Of a DNA stretch of 64,000 bases, positions 25,356 through 37,200 are shown one piece after another. Numbering within the stretch: the stretch's first letter is position 1; each line of letters starts with the position of its first letter. The notes below the pieces were generated by a model. The model was not told the DNA's origin and ran no database searches. It saw only the letters and a program-made list of their open reading frames with translations. The translations under genes were made by a program, and so were the position numbers. This DNA is from Monocercomonoides exilis. Its lineage: Eukaryota; Preaxostyla; Oxymonadida; Polymastigidae. The stretch lies in NCBI GenBank assembly GCA_001643675.2, contig LSRY02000032.1, forward strand, positions 310,001 to 374,000, written 5' to 3'.

Positions 25356-26102
25356 TAAGGAGGAAGTATTTTTAGTGGTTTTTTAATTATTGTTATTCTT
25401 ATTCTTATTCATTTTCCCTGTTTGGATATTTAATGAATGGATTATTGAGTGTTAATAAAATAGGGAGATTTTCAAAGCTTTTAACATGTATTTTTCAATG
25501 GAAATTTTATTGTGAGTATCTTTGACTATTTGTTAGAAAATCGAATGAAAAAAAAAATCATTCGAAAAAATGCAACATTTGTCACCAGCTGAAACAGAAA
25601 AGTTCAGAATATTATAGAAGGAGAATCATAAACATTATTTTCTTAGAGAAAAAAGAAATTATTAAGTGCTTTTAGATGCGATAATTTTTCAGTTTTTGAG
25701 ATGAAAGAGAAAAAATCACATGAAGAAAGTTATAAAAAGAAATTGTGCTGTGAGCAAAACAGATAAAAATAGAAGAAAATTATAAGATAAGAGTCACTTT
25801 ATCATCAAAATCTTTCTTTCTTTCCAAAAAAAGAACAATTCTAATCATAAAATAACAACAATCACATATTGGAAAAAAAATTGTGCAAACAATCCAAAAA
25901 TTGATTTGCAACCGAAATAAAAAGCTTCTTCAAAAGGAAAGAAATGTTGATTTAAGATGACCAGTTGAATCTACCGAAGCAAAAAAGTGAAAGATAAATC
26001 GAAGAAGCAGAAGTGATGAAGAAAAAGCTCGCAATTAAAAAAAATAAATTAAAAGATGATGAAAGTTTTTTATAAAAGCAATCATCTTTAACACAAATGC
26101 AA
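25356..26102. other. AT-rich spacer between convergent UFL1 and CFAP97-domain gene
   Basis: No reading frame with coding character, RNA-like island or repeat is recognised in this stretch of about 750 bases. Confidence 0.55.
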
Positions 26103-27374
26103 TCAAGAAGAAGCAGGTGAGGATTCAGGATTCGAAGAAGGAGACTCTGCTGAAGCTGCTTTCTCGGCCTCTGCAGCATCTCGCTTCTCTTCAAGCTTCG
26201 TCAATGGATTATCAAGTTTCTCCTCCAGGCCCATGTTTGTCTTGTCATCCACTTTGCGTACAACTTTTCTCAAAAAGCCTGGAACCTTCTCGTTTCCTTC
26301 CTCTCCTTCTTCTTCGCCTGTCTGTTCTTGTTCAGCAGGAGCTTCTTGAGAAGCCTCACCTGACTGCTGGGGTTGCTGCCCTTCTTCGTTTTCTCCATTT
26401 TGTTTTTCTTCGTCTTTCTTTTCCTCTTTCTCTTCATCCGCCGTTGGATCAACTTCTCCCTCCTGAGGACTATCGTCTTGTTTCCCGCCTCTTGTTTCGC
26501 TTTCTGCTTGTCTTGTTGATTCCATTCTTTTCGTTTGTCTTCCTCGTGGAACGCTTTTGCTTCGTCCTCCTCTTGATTGACTTAGTCCACGCTTGCTTTT
26601 TTGTGTTCCTCGTAAACTTCCTCTTGTTCCTCCCATTGATCTTCTTGTTCCTGACATCCCTTGAGTTTTGCTCAAAACAAATGGATACTCGCAAATTCTA
26701 TCGATCATCTGTTCTGTACCTTTCCAATCTTCGTCCCATTTCGTATGATCAAAATCTCCTTTTCTTTCTCGAATTCTGTTAACAATGGACTGTAAGTGAA
26801 TATGGCAATATATAAATGAATTGATAAAATGGTTTAAATATTTTATGATATATGGACCAAAAAGCATTAACGAATCAAAAGTTCACAGTTTATCAAATTA
26901 AATGCATGAAAAAAAATCATAAATAATATTTGCAAGCCTGGTTCTCGCTTTGTATTTTACTCTGTTCCATTGTGCGAACATAAATATTCATAGAATATTT
27001 GTTGTATCTGTCAGGTTCTTTTGCATCAATTTCTCCTTTTCCTCGTGAAATTGAAGACATTTTTGCGAGAAGCAAAGCATTATCTCTCTCAATTTCACAA
27101 TATCGTTCTAAAAAATTTTTCAAGCAATAAAATAATAATAATAATAAATATAAATGAAATTAAAAAAATATAATTCCCATCAAAACGCATAGAATTGTAA
27201 ACCTTCATCCATTTGCATCTTTTTGCTTTTTGTGCGCAAATGTGTCCAATTTGCTTTATTGTGACAATCAATGGAAGATTTTATTGTCCTCAGTTTATCT
27301 AAATGAATTTTTCTCTCATTCTCTATCCTACGCCTTTCCAAACTTTTCTTAAGAATTGGCTGAGCACGATCCAT
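26103..27374 (-). CDS. CFAP97/Hemingway-domain protein
   Basis: CFAP97-family proteins are linked to cilia and flagella. Three exons on the minus strand, 27374-27203, 27107-26938 and 26789-26103, give 342 residues. The family pattern is clear: a start with HLDKLRTIKSSIDCHN and HLRTKSKKMQMDEERY, then EIERDNALLLAKMSSISRGKG, NENQ-type linker ...EQSKIQSENQ, and NRIRERKGDFDHTKWDEDWK. The first intron is phase 1 with donor GTTTAC. The second has no GT before the stop of the upstream exon; the only frame-keeping junction uses GC (GCTTGC...TTACAG), and it joins SENQ directly to SIVNRIR as in homologues. The C-terminal half is Gly/Arg/Ser-rich, then Glu-rich and disordered. The gene is divergent from topoisomerase I, with about 115 bp between starts. 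Flagellar function is inferred from the family. Confidence 0.82.
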
Positions 27375-27489
27375 TTAAATTTATTATGGATCTCACATAA
27401 ACGGTTTGATCCAACGCAATGTTTATTTGACTTATGGGCATTTTCATTTCAATTTTCTTTCGGTTCTTATATTTCAAATAATTTGAAAT
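27375..27489. promoter_or_regulatory. Shared divergent promoter region CFAP97-like / TOP1
   Basis: This interval of 115 bases lies between two oppositely directed start codons and must hold or border both promoters. It is AT-rich, with no recognisable TATA box or factor site that I can defend. Confidence 0.4.
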
Positions 27490-30400
27490 ATGAGTAAAGA
27501 AAAGAAAAAAACTGAGGTGAAAGAAGAAGAAAATAAATGGTGGCTTTCAACTGGAACGAGTAAGAAAGAAGAACGATGGAAAACTTTGGAACATAATGGA
27601 GTTATTTTGCCTCCTCCATATGAGCCTCATGGCATTAAAATGCTATATGATGGGAAACCTGTAACTTTGACGCCAAAGCAAGAAGAAATCGCAACTTATT
27701 ATGCTCAGGTTATGGAAAGAGAATCTTCAAAAAAACCGATCTTTCAAAAAAATTTCTTCAATGAATTTCGCAAAGTTCTTGGAAAGGCATCAAATATTTG
27801 AAATTATTTGATCATGTTTATTATTTTTGATGACTTTTTACAATTTTAGGATCATGTTATTCAGGAATTTGGTCGCTGTGATTTTTCACCAATCTATGAA
27901 CATTTACAGTCTATCATAGATGCTCGAAACAGACTTTCTCCTGAAGAAAAGAAGGTTGCGCTAGAAATGAATTATTTTCTAACAATTGCTAAATTTCTAT
28001 TTTTAGGCACTTCGTGAAGCGAACAAAAAAGAAACAGAAAAATATCAATATGCTTTGGTTGATGGCCAAAAAGAAAAGGTTGGAAACTTTAAAATTGAGC
28101 CACCTGGACTCTTTCAGGGAAGAGGATCTCATCCAAAAGCTGGAAAATTGAAGGTTTCTTTTTATTTTTTAAATTATTATTACATTTTTTTATGGAATCT
28201 TTCATTCATTTATTTCGATATATGTAGGGAAGAGTTGAACCAGAAGACATAATTATTAATATCGGAGAAGGAGCAAAAGTTCCAGAACCCCCTGCAGGAA
28301 GACATTGGAAAGATGTTATTCATGATCATTCAGTATGAAATAAAGCAACTAATAAGTGATTACTTGAAAATCATTAATTTTCAACAGGTGACGTGGTTGG
28401 CAACATGGAAAGATACGCTCAACAATCATCCGAAATATGTTTTTCTTGCTGCAACAAGTAGATTTCGAGGTGAAAGTGATATGAAGAAGTTTCAAAAAGC
28501 ACGATGCTTGCATCTGCACATCGATAAAGTTCGATCTGATTACTGGAAGAAAATCAAAAGTCGCGATAGAGAAGAAAAGCAGTTGGGTGTTGCAGTATAT
28601 GTATGACCTTTTCTCTTTTTTGTCTTTTGGATGATGATATTTTAAATGTATTTATTTCATTTTTGAAATATTGAATACCATGATGAAATTTTATGTTAAT
28701 TCAATTATAATTATAATTATAGCTCATTGATAAATTAGCAATTAGAGCTGGAAATGAAAAGCCTGATGACACAGCTGATACAGTTGGTTGTTGCACGCTG
28801 AAAGTTGGGAATGTTACATTTGAAGATGAAACAAAGGTTCATTTTGATTTTTTGGGTAAAGATTCTATCAGATATGATAGAGTTGTTGAACTTGATAAAG
28901 AGGTACAAGCAACAATGCGCACATTTTGCTACGTTGAAGATAAAAAGAAACGAAAGAAAGATGAAGACTTGCTATTTGAAAAGTTTGCTATTTTCAAATT
29001 TTATAATTTTTTTTTATTTTTTATTTTAAAAAATAATATTAATATTGTTTATTATGCTTGCTTTGAACATATCAATTGTAATGAAACTTAATATTTTGAA
29101 ATTAACTTTCAGAATAAACACCACGAAGTTAAACAAATATCTGCATCAATTTCTTCACGGACTTACAGCTAAGAACTTCCGTACATACAACGCCTGCATC
29201 ACCCTCCAGCAGCAACTCGATGAAACGCCTGCAAAGCTAAAAGGAGATCAGCCAGCTCTTCTTCAATTTTACAACCGAGCTAATTTTGAAGTGGCGAGGT
29301 TGTGTAATCATCAACGGGCAATTCCAAAAGGATTTCAACACACTCAATGGATATCTGAAGCTAAAATAAAGGCGCTTGAAAATGAACGAGATTATGTGCG
29401 TGCGCTGTTGGCACTTAGGCAAGGAGGAAGAAAAGGCGACAGTGAAAAAAGTTCGAAAAAGGCTGCACCAAAAAAACCGAAAAAATCGAAAAAAGATAAT
29501 GATGAAGAAGACGAAGAAGAGGAAGAGGAAGAGGAAGAAGCCAAAAAGCCAAAAAGAAAAACCAAAAAGAAGAGCGCAAAAGGAGAGGATGATGAAGAGG
29601 ATGATGATAGTGACGAAGATTTTGGATCATCGAAGAAGAAAAAGGCAAAGGCAAAACCTAAAGCTAATTCAAAGACAAAGGGAGCAAAGAAAACCAAAAA
29701 GTCAACAAAAAAGACTTCAGATTCAGATGAATCAGACATTGATTCTGATGATATGAATCAGATGGCGCAAAAATCATCAGCTAAAAAGACAAGGAAGACC
29801 AAAAAGGATACCAAGTCTTCTTCTGCTTTTGATGATCTTGATGAGCTGAAGCCGTTCGAAGCTTCTTCGTCGACATCTCCTTCATCAGATTCTCAGTCAC
29901 GAATGCCTGCATTGTACACATTACCGCCAATTACTGCTTCTGCTGCATCACTTCTTGAAGGATCAGCTGAATGGTTGAAAAAGGAGATAGAAGATGTTAA
30001 TAAGCAGCTGGTTACAATAAAGGAAGAAGTGTCAAAATATACATTGATCAAAGATGAGAAAATGGAAGATGATCTTTTGAGCAAAGACTTCGACGAAAAG
30101 AAAGTGGAAAAAAAGAAAAAGAAGGTGAAATCCAAAAAAGAGGAAGAGGATGAAGATGATGACAAAAGTGAGGAAGAAGCAACAAAATCAACGAAAAAAG
30201 AGACATCTAAAACAAAAACTACTTTAACGAAAGTTAAAAAAGAAGAGGACGATGCTTTGATTGAATTTGTCACCACCGAAAATACAACATCAACGGAATC
30301 TTCTTCTGCATCAGCATCATCACAGTCAGTTACAACTTCATTGTCGCAAAGTATGAAACTAAGTGCAGATGAGCTTGTTGAAATGAACAGGAAGCGCAAA

Positions 30401-31276
30401 GAAAAAACGGAGGAACAGAAAAAAATTGAAGCGAAACAGAAGCTTTTGGAGAAGCTGCAGTCAGCATGCGAAGAGTGGCGCGATAAGTATGAGCATCGCA
30501 ATGAAGAGCAGTTGGAACGAAATGCTGTCCAGTTAAGTGAGAGAGTGAGGAAACTTCAAATTGAGAGGCAAAACCGATTGGAAGGAGCTGAATTTGCATT
30601 GTCAACTTCAAGATTGAATTATCTTGATCCACGTGTGTCCATTGCCTGGTGCAAGAAATGGGGTCTGGACATTGCGAAAATATTTTCAAAGGGGCTCAGA
30701 GACAAGTTCCCGTGGGCTTTGGATGTTCCTGAAGACTGGAGATTTGATTCAATGAGCAAAGAAGATGAAGCGGCAGTTTTGAACCAAGAGAAGAAGGATA
30801 AAAAAGAAAAAAGAAAGGAAAAAGGCAAGAAAGGAAAAGGAAAAAGAAAGGCAAGAAAAACAAATAGTAAAAAGAGAGCGACAACAAAAAGAAGAAAAGT
30901 GGAATCTGAAAGTGAAGAAGAAGATGAAGAAGAAGAAGATTTTGATGACGACGATGAAAGCGATTCAGATGAAGATGACGATGAGAGCAGCAGTGACAGT
31001 AGCAGTGAAAGCAGTGATGATGACGATGATTCAGATTCTTCAAGTGAGTCTGAAGAAAAGCCATCATCTTCAAAAAAGCCGAATTCAGCGGATAAAAGAA
31101 AGACTTCACCCACATCTCCAGCGAAGCCATCACGTATTACAAAAAAACAAACGAAAGAGCAAACAAAACCAAAACCAAAACCAAGAAAATCTCAAAGTAA
31201 GTTATCTTTAGGAGATGACGAAGATGAGGAAGAAAGCAGCGAAGATGACGAAGATGATAGTGATTATGATGAGTAG
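27490..31276 (+). CDS. TOP1: DNA topoisomerase I (type IB)
   Basis: The enzyme relaxes supercoils by nicking one strand through a 3'-phosphotyrosine. Seven exons, 27490-27786, 27850-27954, 28007-28153, 28228-28332, 28388-28600, 28723-28982 and 29113-31276, give 1096 residues. Core motifs occur in order: [76 protein letters not shown] with [25 protein letters not shown], and [19 protein letters not shown]. The catalytic tyrosine is in [10 protein letters not shown] at about residue 879. Between core and catalytic tyrosine the linker is inflated by about 300 residues of Lys/Glu/Ser sequence. A basic then acidic tail follows the catalytic domain. The first intron is ambiguous: the best-fitting junction uses GC (GCATCA), while a GT at 27768 would shorten the protein by six residues. 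Other donors include GTATGA twice, GTTTCT, GTTGCG and GTTTGC. Confidence 0.95.
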
Positions 31277-31626
31277 TTAATATAAATGTGAAGACACTTC
31301 ATATCATTTCGGTTGTTACGATTCGTTTTTGAAAGTAGTTTTTATGAGTATTTTGAAGTTTATGAGTATTGTCGAATATTTTTTTAACATTAAATAGAAT
31401 CAAAAGACAAATATTTTGTGATGAATAGCAAATACTTAAGAATTCAAACTAAACTATAAAAATGATTATTGATGAACAACATTCATAATTTCATTTGCAT
31501 CAGAATTAATTTGACAACAAAATTTATTTTGTACAGCAACGGATGAATGATTTGAAAAGCATGACAATATTTCTTGATAATAAAATTTTCCAGGAAATAA
31601 AGGAGAAAAATAGTGAAAATACAAAG

Positions 31627-31669
<43 letters not shown>

Positions 31670-31802
31670 TTGTTGTTGTTGTTGTTGTTGGAAATTCTTC
31701 ACAAAAACATTTTTTTTCACTTGCTAGAACTATTTTTATCATTCACGTATATAAAAAAAAACTTATTGAAACATATTAAAGTTGATCCTTTTTAAAAGCA
31801 CT
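31277..31802. other. Spacer with a T tract followed by TTG repeats
   Basis: Past the TOP1 stop the sequence is AT-rich. A run of about 40 T at 31628-31668 is followed directly by about eight TTG units, to about 31690. Short frames here read as homopolymers and are artefacts. Confidence 0.6.
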
Positions 31803-31970
31803 CTTTCATTCGAGTTTTAGTCAATTTTTCATAATCAATGGGATTTTTTTTTTTTTGATAATTTTGTTTATTCATTTACAACATAATGAACAATATGTAT
31901 TGACAGTTGAAGTTCAATTTTTTTTGAAATCCCATTGATGTTGAAAAATTGATCAAAACTCGAACGAAAG
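31803..31970. mobile_element. Small MITE-like element with 44-bp inverted termini
   Basis: Arms at 31803-31846 and 31927-31970 are inverted copies of 44 bases with roughly five mismatches, starting CTTTCATTCGAGTTTT on the left. They enclose about 80 bases of AT-rich sequence with no coding capacity. The structure fits a non-autonomous miniature inverted-repeat element. No convincing target-site duplication was found. Confidence 0.5.
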
Positions 31971-32315
31971 AATAATTTCAAAAATGATCAACAATATAGA
32001 AAAATCATTAAAATAGAAATATTTGTGTGATTATTTTTGAAATCCTTTCTTTTTTCGGGATGTTGATAATTCAAAGGTTGTTCCTCTTTGACTGGAAATG
32101 ATATTTTTTTATGAAAAATGTTTAACATTTCTTTCATGTGCCAATGTTTGAGATTTGTTCATTGCTAAATTTTCAACAAATGTGTTATTGACTTAAGGCG
32201 TTCATTTATTTGTATTCAATTCAAATATTCTTTCCATAAATATTGATCGAAATAATATGATTTCAAAAATCATTGTCAATATTTTGCAATAATATTTTCA
32301 TTTCAAGGATTGTGA

Positions 32316-33384
32316 TACCATCGTTCTAAAACACGGGAATTTTTCTAAAACCCGGACTTTTTCATAAAATTCATATTTTTCAACAACTTTCAAAAATAAA
32401 ATTATGATAATTCACATAATTATTCATCGGTATATAACACATATAATCATGTACAAATTTTTGTTTATTGTACTGTATTTATGAAGAAATAAATAATTTT
32501 TATTTTTGAAAATCTGACTTTTAATGAATTTTTCTATTTTAATAAAACGATTCAGTTCATCTTTTATATATAAAACTTATTTTTTCTTTGTTGCAAACTG
32601 TTCTGGTTATTTTTTATTTCCGGCAATTTGCTCCTTCTGATGAAAACAAAAACTATCATTTTTGAAAAATCATTGTCAATGGGATAACTAAAAAAATATT
32701 TTTTGCAAAACACAAAAACATCCAAGTGCATTTTACACATGCTTTGATAAATATGACAGTTATTTAAAATTTCTTTATTGATGAAATTCAAAATGATTCA
32801 GTAAGTATTTCAGAAAACACAATTTGGTAGATTATTCATTGAAAATGATCATTATTAATCATCAATTCTGAGAATAATCTTGAATTATGAAATACTAACT
32901 GAATCATTTTGAATTTCATCAATAAAGAAATTTTAAATAACTGTCATATTTATCAAAGCATGTGTAAAATGCACTTGGATGTTTTTGTGTTTTGCAAAAA
33001 ATATTTTTTTAGTTATCCCATTGACTATGATTTTTTGAAAATGACAGATTTTCCTTCCGCTAGAAATAGCAAATTGCCGAAAATGAGAAATAACCAGAAC
33101 AGTTTGCAACAAAGAAAAAATAAGTTTTATATATAAAAGATGAACTGAATCGTTTTATTAAAATAGAAAAATTCATTAAAAGTCAGATTTTCAAAAATAA
33201 AAATTATTTATTTCTTCATAAATACAGTACAATAAACAAAAATTTGTACATGATTATATGTGTTATATACCGATGAATAATTATGTGAATTATCATAATT
33301 TTATTTTTGAAAGTTGTTGAAAAATATGAATTTTATGAAAAAGTCCGGGTTTTAGAAAAATTCCCGTGTTTTCGAACGATGGTA
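32316..33384. mobile_element. Foldback element, about 1.07 kb, with about 0.5-kb inverted arms
   Basis: Arms 32316-32812 and 32888-33384 are inverted copies. They are nearly identical over the outer 330 bases or so, diverge over about 60 bases, then match again. A 75-base spacer separates them. The termini read TA-CCATCGTTC on the left and GAACGATGG-TA on the right, so the element can be read as CCATCGTT termini flanked by a TA duplication, as in Tc1/mariner-type MITEs. Each arm contains the same 75-codon frame, which is a by-product of the repeat. No transposase is encoded. Confidence 0.75.
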
Positions 33385-33995
33385 CTCTTCATGAAAAAAT
33401 GATAAATGGGCAAATGTGTATGATACGACCAGTGAAAAACTCATATCATAACGATTTCTTTATCATATTCCTACCAGATAATCATTAGTTCAATGAAGAT
33501 ATAGTCAATTTTTATCATCAATTTCTTCAAAGAAAGAAATTTTTAATTATTTCAATTTATGAATTGTGATAAAAAATTATCTTCGTATAAAAGCCCTAAA
33601 ATTTTTATAAATGAAGTTAAAATGAAGTATTCTTTAGGGCTGGCCCTAATTCATAGAATTCTATTGTTTAAATTTGTTAATAGGGAAAAAAAAAAAAACC
33701 TAAAAGAAAATGTGATTAAATAAAATGATGGGGCTGATCAAAGATTTTTGTCTCTTTAAGATTTATAATGTTGGTCGATAATTTAATTTTTGAATAAAAT
33801 TTAATAACTGATCTTTATTAATGAGTTCGATAAGCTCAGTTTCGATACAGTTTAAGGTATTTTCAAGAAAAAAATCATTACTGGCCGTATAATCCCCTTT
33901 TGCCGATAAATGTGATTAAAAAATAGTGAAGATGATCAAATTTTGTATGAATTATCTGTTGTTGATGACTGTGTTTATTTTCATTCCGATTCAAA

Positions 33996-34029
<34 letters not shown>

Positions 34030-34213
34030 GATAAAAATCTTTGAAAGGACTGTGAGGAACAAAATACGTAAAGCAAAATATTTTGTCCCATATAGATTAT
34101 TGTTTGATAATAATTCCTTTGGGATTGATCGATCAGATGACATGATCTTCTATCTTTCATAATTATTAGAACAAACAAACGATAATACATCATATTTTAA
34201 ATTAAAAAATTAA
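33385..34213. other. AT-rich spacer with a short palindrome and an A tract
   Basis: A hairpin-forming TTAGGGC-TG-GCCCTAA is at 33634-33649. A run of about 26 A follows at about 34003-34028. No gene is supported. Confidence 0.5.
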
Positions 34214-37200
34214 ATGATAAAAAAGTGTTCCATAATAAATAATGTTTTTTATAACCCCAAAAAGATGATTTTGATATTTTCCTTCTTGGTGCTTGGTGGT
34301 GTTCGCAGTAGCGAGAGCACTGGGCTTTGCTTGGGGGATGACGCATCGGACAAAATGGGCTTGAAGAAAGTACGGATTGCGAAGATGAGATTGAAACACT
34401 CTCTCGAGAATGAAGGAACCAAAAACAAAAAATGGTTGTGTGCATTGGGAGATACAGGGAACAGGAAGCAGTTTGATGTGTACCGGAAAAATGATCTTTC
34501 TGGTTTGATGTCAGAGGTTGAAGGCACATGGAGGGCGCGAAATTCCTCGAGTATGCTTGTTGGAATGGTTTTCGTGCAGCAGAAGACAAGAAGCCTTTTC
34601 ATCGTTGAAAAATATTCGGTTGTTAGTATTTGCTCGAGTATTTTGGTGAGAGATGCCAACCCTCCAATTTCTTTTGAAAATCGAGAATCTGTTCTCCGCT
34701 TTGCCAATTTGACGCTTGAGCACGAATCGCAGAACGAGGCTGTGCAGTCCATCTGCTTTGCTGAAGGGAAAGAGTCGTCAACCTCAATGGATAATTGCTT
34801 GGTCAGCGATTTGAGATTCTGTGGAAGTGGGCTGATTTGTGGGATTGACAGCCACTCTATTTCCATCAAAAACACAATCATACGCAACATCACCAGAGAA
34901 GGAAAGCTGTTGCAAACGGACAAGCCCAGTGCCATTGGAAGAAAAACGGAGGAAAGCTCCATTGAAAACTGCCTGTTGATTTCAACAGAAAATGCATTTT
35001 TTGGCTCTGCAATTTATGGTCTGAAAGGTACAGTCCGTTTTCATTGCAAAAATACATCTGTAATCAGCAACAGAGATCGCAATGATGGATACACAAGCCA
35101 AAGCAGGATCAACACTTCAGATTCTGTGTCATTGAGTAATTCTGAATGGATTGATTGCAATTCAACAACTAATGGAGGCGCCATTCATATAACAGGGAAC
35201 ACTGCATCCATCCTCACTCTTTCAAATTGCTATTTTCAAGGAAATATTGCACAAAGCGGACGGGGAGGCGCAATATACGCAGAATCTATTTCTCAGATTT
35301 CCATTTGTGACTCTATTTTTTTGAACTGCCAAGCACCGGGTAGTCTCAACGAAGCTGGCGGCGCAATTTGCATCACAAGTCCTCAGACAACATACATTGT
35401 TAGAAATAATTCATTCAGAAATTGTTATGTTGGCAATGATGGTGGCGGGCTGTCAATTGATAGAAAAACTTCAGTTACAACAGGAGATATCATATCAGAT
35501 TGCTTGTTTTACAACTGCACAACGTCAAATGTTTCTACACCAACAGGTGGTGGAATTCAAATGTGGGAAATGCAAGTGCCTCCAGAGGTTAGTGGCTGCG
35601 CATTTCTTAATAATTTCGCTTTAAAGGGTGGTGGAGGGTTTTCACTTTATGTTCCAAAACAAATCACAAATACAGTGTTGTATTTTTGCTTTTTTCACAA
35701 TAATAGCCAAGGTGCAGGACGAACTGGCGGATGCGATATTCTCTTACAAAATCAAAACAACAATGCGATAGACACAAATTGCTATTCAACTCGTCAGATT
35801 GGAATTCGTGTAGGAACAAACGATGGCTCTATTGTTGATCGAAGTGAATGGCTAAGGAATGATGGAGGAAGAGTCAGGTTTGTTTCTTCGACTGAAACGC
35901 AACCTCATGCAATGGATGCATTTGTATGTGGAATTAATGAATCTTATCCGTGTTGCACCATCAGCCATTGTTTGACTCAACTGATTCCAGAATTTGTGAA
36001 GGATATCAAAGTACTCACAGGAACAATAATCGTGACAAAAAATGTGGATTGTGGAGCAGATGGTTTATCAATTTATGGCGAAAGTGATTTGAGTTCAAAA
36101 ATCCAAACAGAATTAGAATCAGCTGGCTTGTCTCTTTTTTCTGCCTCAACAGGCACATTGACAGTGAGTGACATTTCCCTTGTTCATGACTCGGCATATG
36201 CAAATAATCGTGGTTCAAAGCTGTTTGTAATTACAAAAGCAGGGGAAATGCATATTGGCAGATTAAATATATCTGCTGGAAGCGGACACTCAGCTCAAAC
36301 AACATTTTCTACAGAGCTGATAAACATTCAGAGTGGAATGCTGCAGATGGAAAGTGTGAACTGGGCAAAAATAATTTCTGCAAATTCATTGTTTTCGCTT
36401 TCTTTAACAAATGAAATATCATTGGCATTTTCTGAGTGTTCCTTCAGTGGAATCGAAAGAACAACCAGCGGATCAGCGGTGATGTCGTTTTCCAACGATA
36501 AGGCAAACATTGAACTGAATTCTTGTTCATTTTTTGGATGTGGAAGCACAACATCGACTGATGGAGGCTCGATGATGCTGTGCGTGGGAGAGGCGAATGA
36601 AGTGAAAGTTGAAGGCGGGACCTTTGATGGTTGCTTTTGTTCTTCTTCCAATGGTCTTGGCGGAGGAATCCTTCTTCAATTGCTGGATGAAAATCCAGAT
36701 TTCCTGATTTCTTCCTCCTTTAGCTCAAACACAGCCAAATGGGGAAGAGATATCTTTGTCCTTTCACCAAATCTGGAAAAAACAGCAAAGTCACAAAAAA
36801 TCACATGCGTAACAGCATCATCAGATTCTGCTGACAGAGTGCGAGGATTCGACAACGGAAATACAACTTTGGCTATTCCTCTGTGCATCTATCTCCTTCC
36901 CACACCAGCAGAAATATATGTGAGAAACGCTGAGGCATCTGATCATTTACGTTGCGGAATTGCTCAATTCCCTTGTTTGACTTTGAAGCACTCATTCACA
37001 CGTCAAACAGAAGAAAAGAAAGTTGTTGTGAAGGGAACAATTCCTGTTTGTGATGAATTTGTTTTATCCAGCCAGAAGCATGTTATTCGAGGAAATGATG
37101 ATCAAAGTGGATGGACAGTTTCTGATGCAAGCACAACATCCAATTCAGCGTTGTTAACAGCAACCATTGAAACTGAATTATCAAAGCTCATCTTCTCTCT

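Noticed and set aside
29392-31133. Minus-strand Ser/Phe-rich frames opposite TOP1
   Set aside because: Antisense of its Lys/Glu/Asp linker and tail.
32564-33136. Two near-identical 75-codon frames starting MNFINKEILNNCHIYQ
   Set aside because: They are the same segment in the two inverted arms of the foldback. The frames diverge without sign of selection.
33634-33649. TTAGGG in a palindrome as possible telomeric repeat
   Set aside because: A single unit within a hairpin, with no tandem array.
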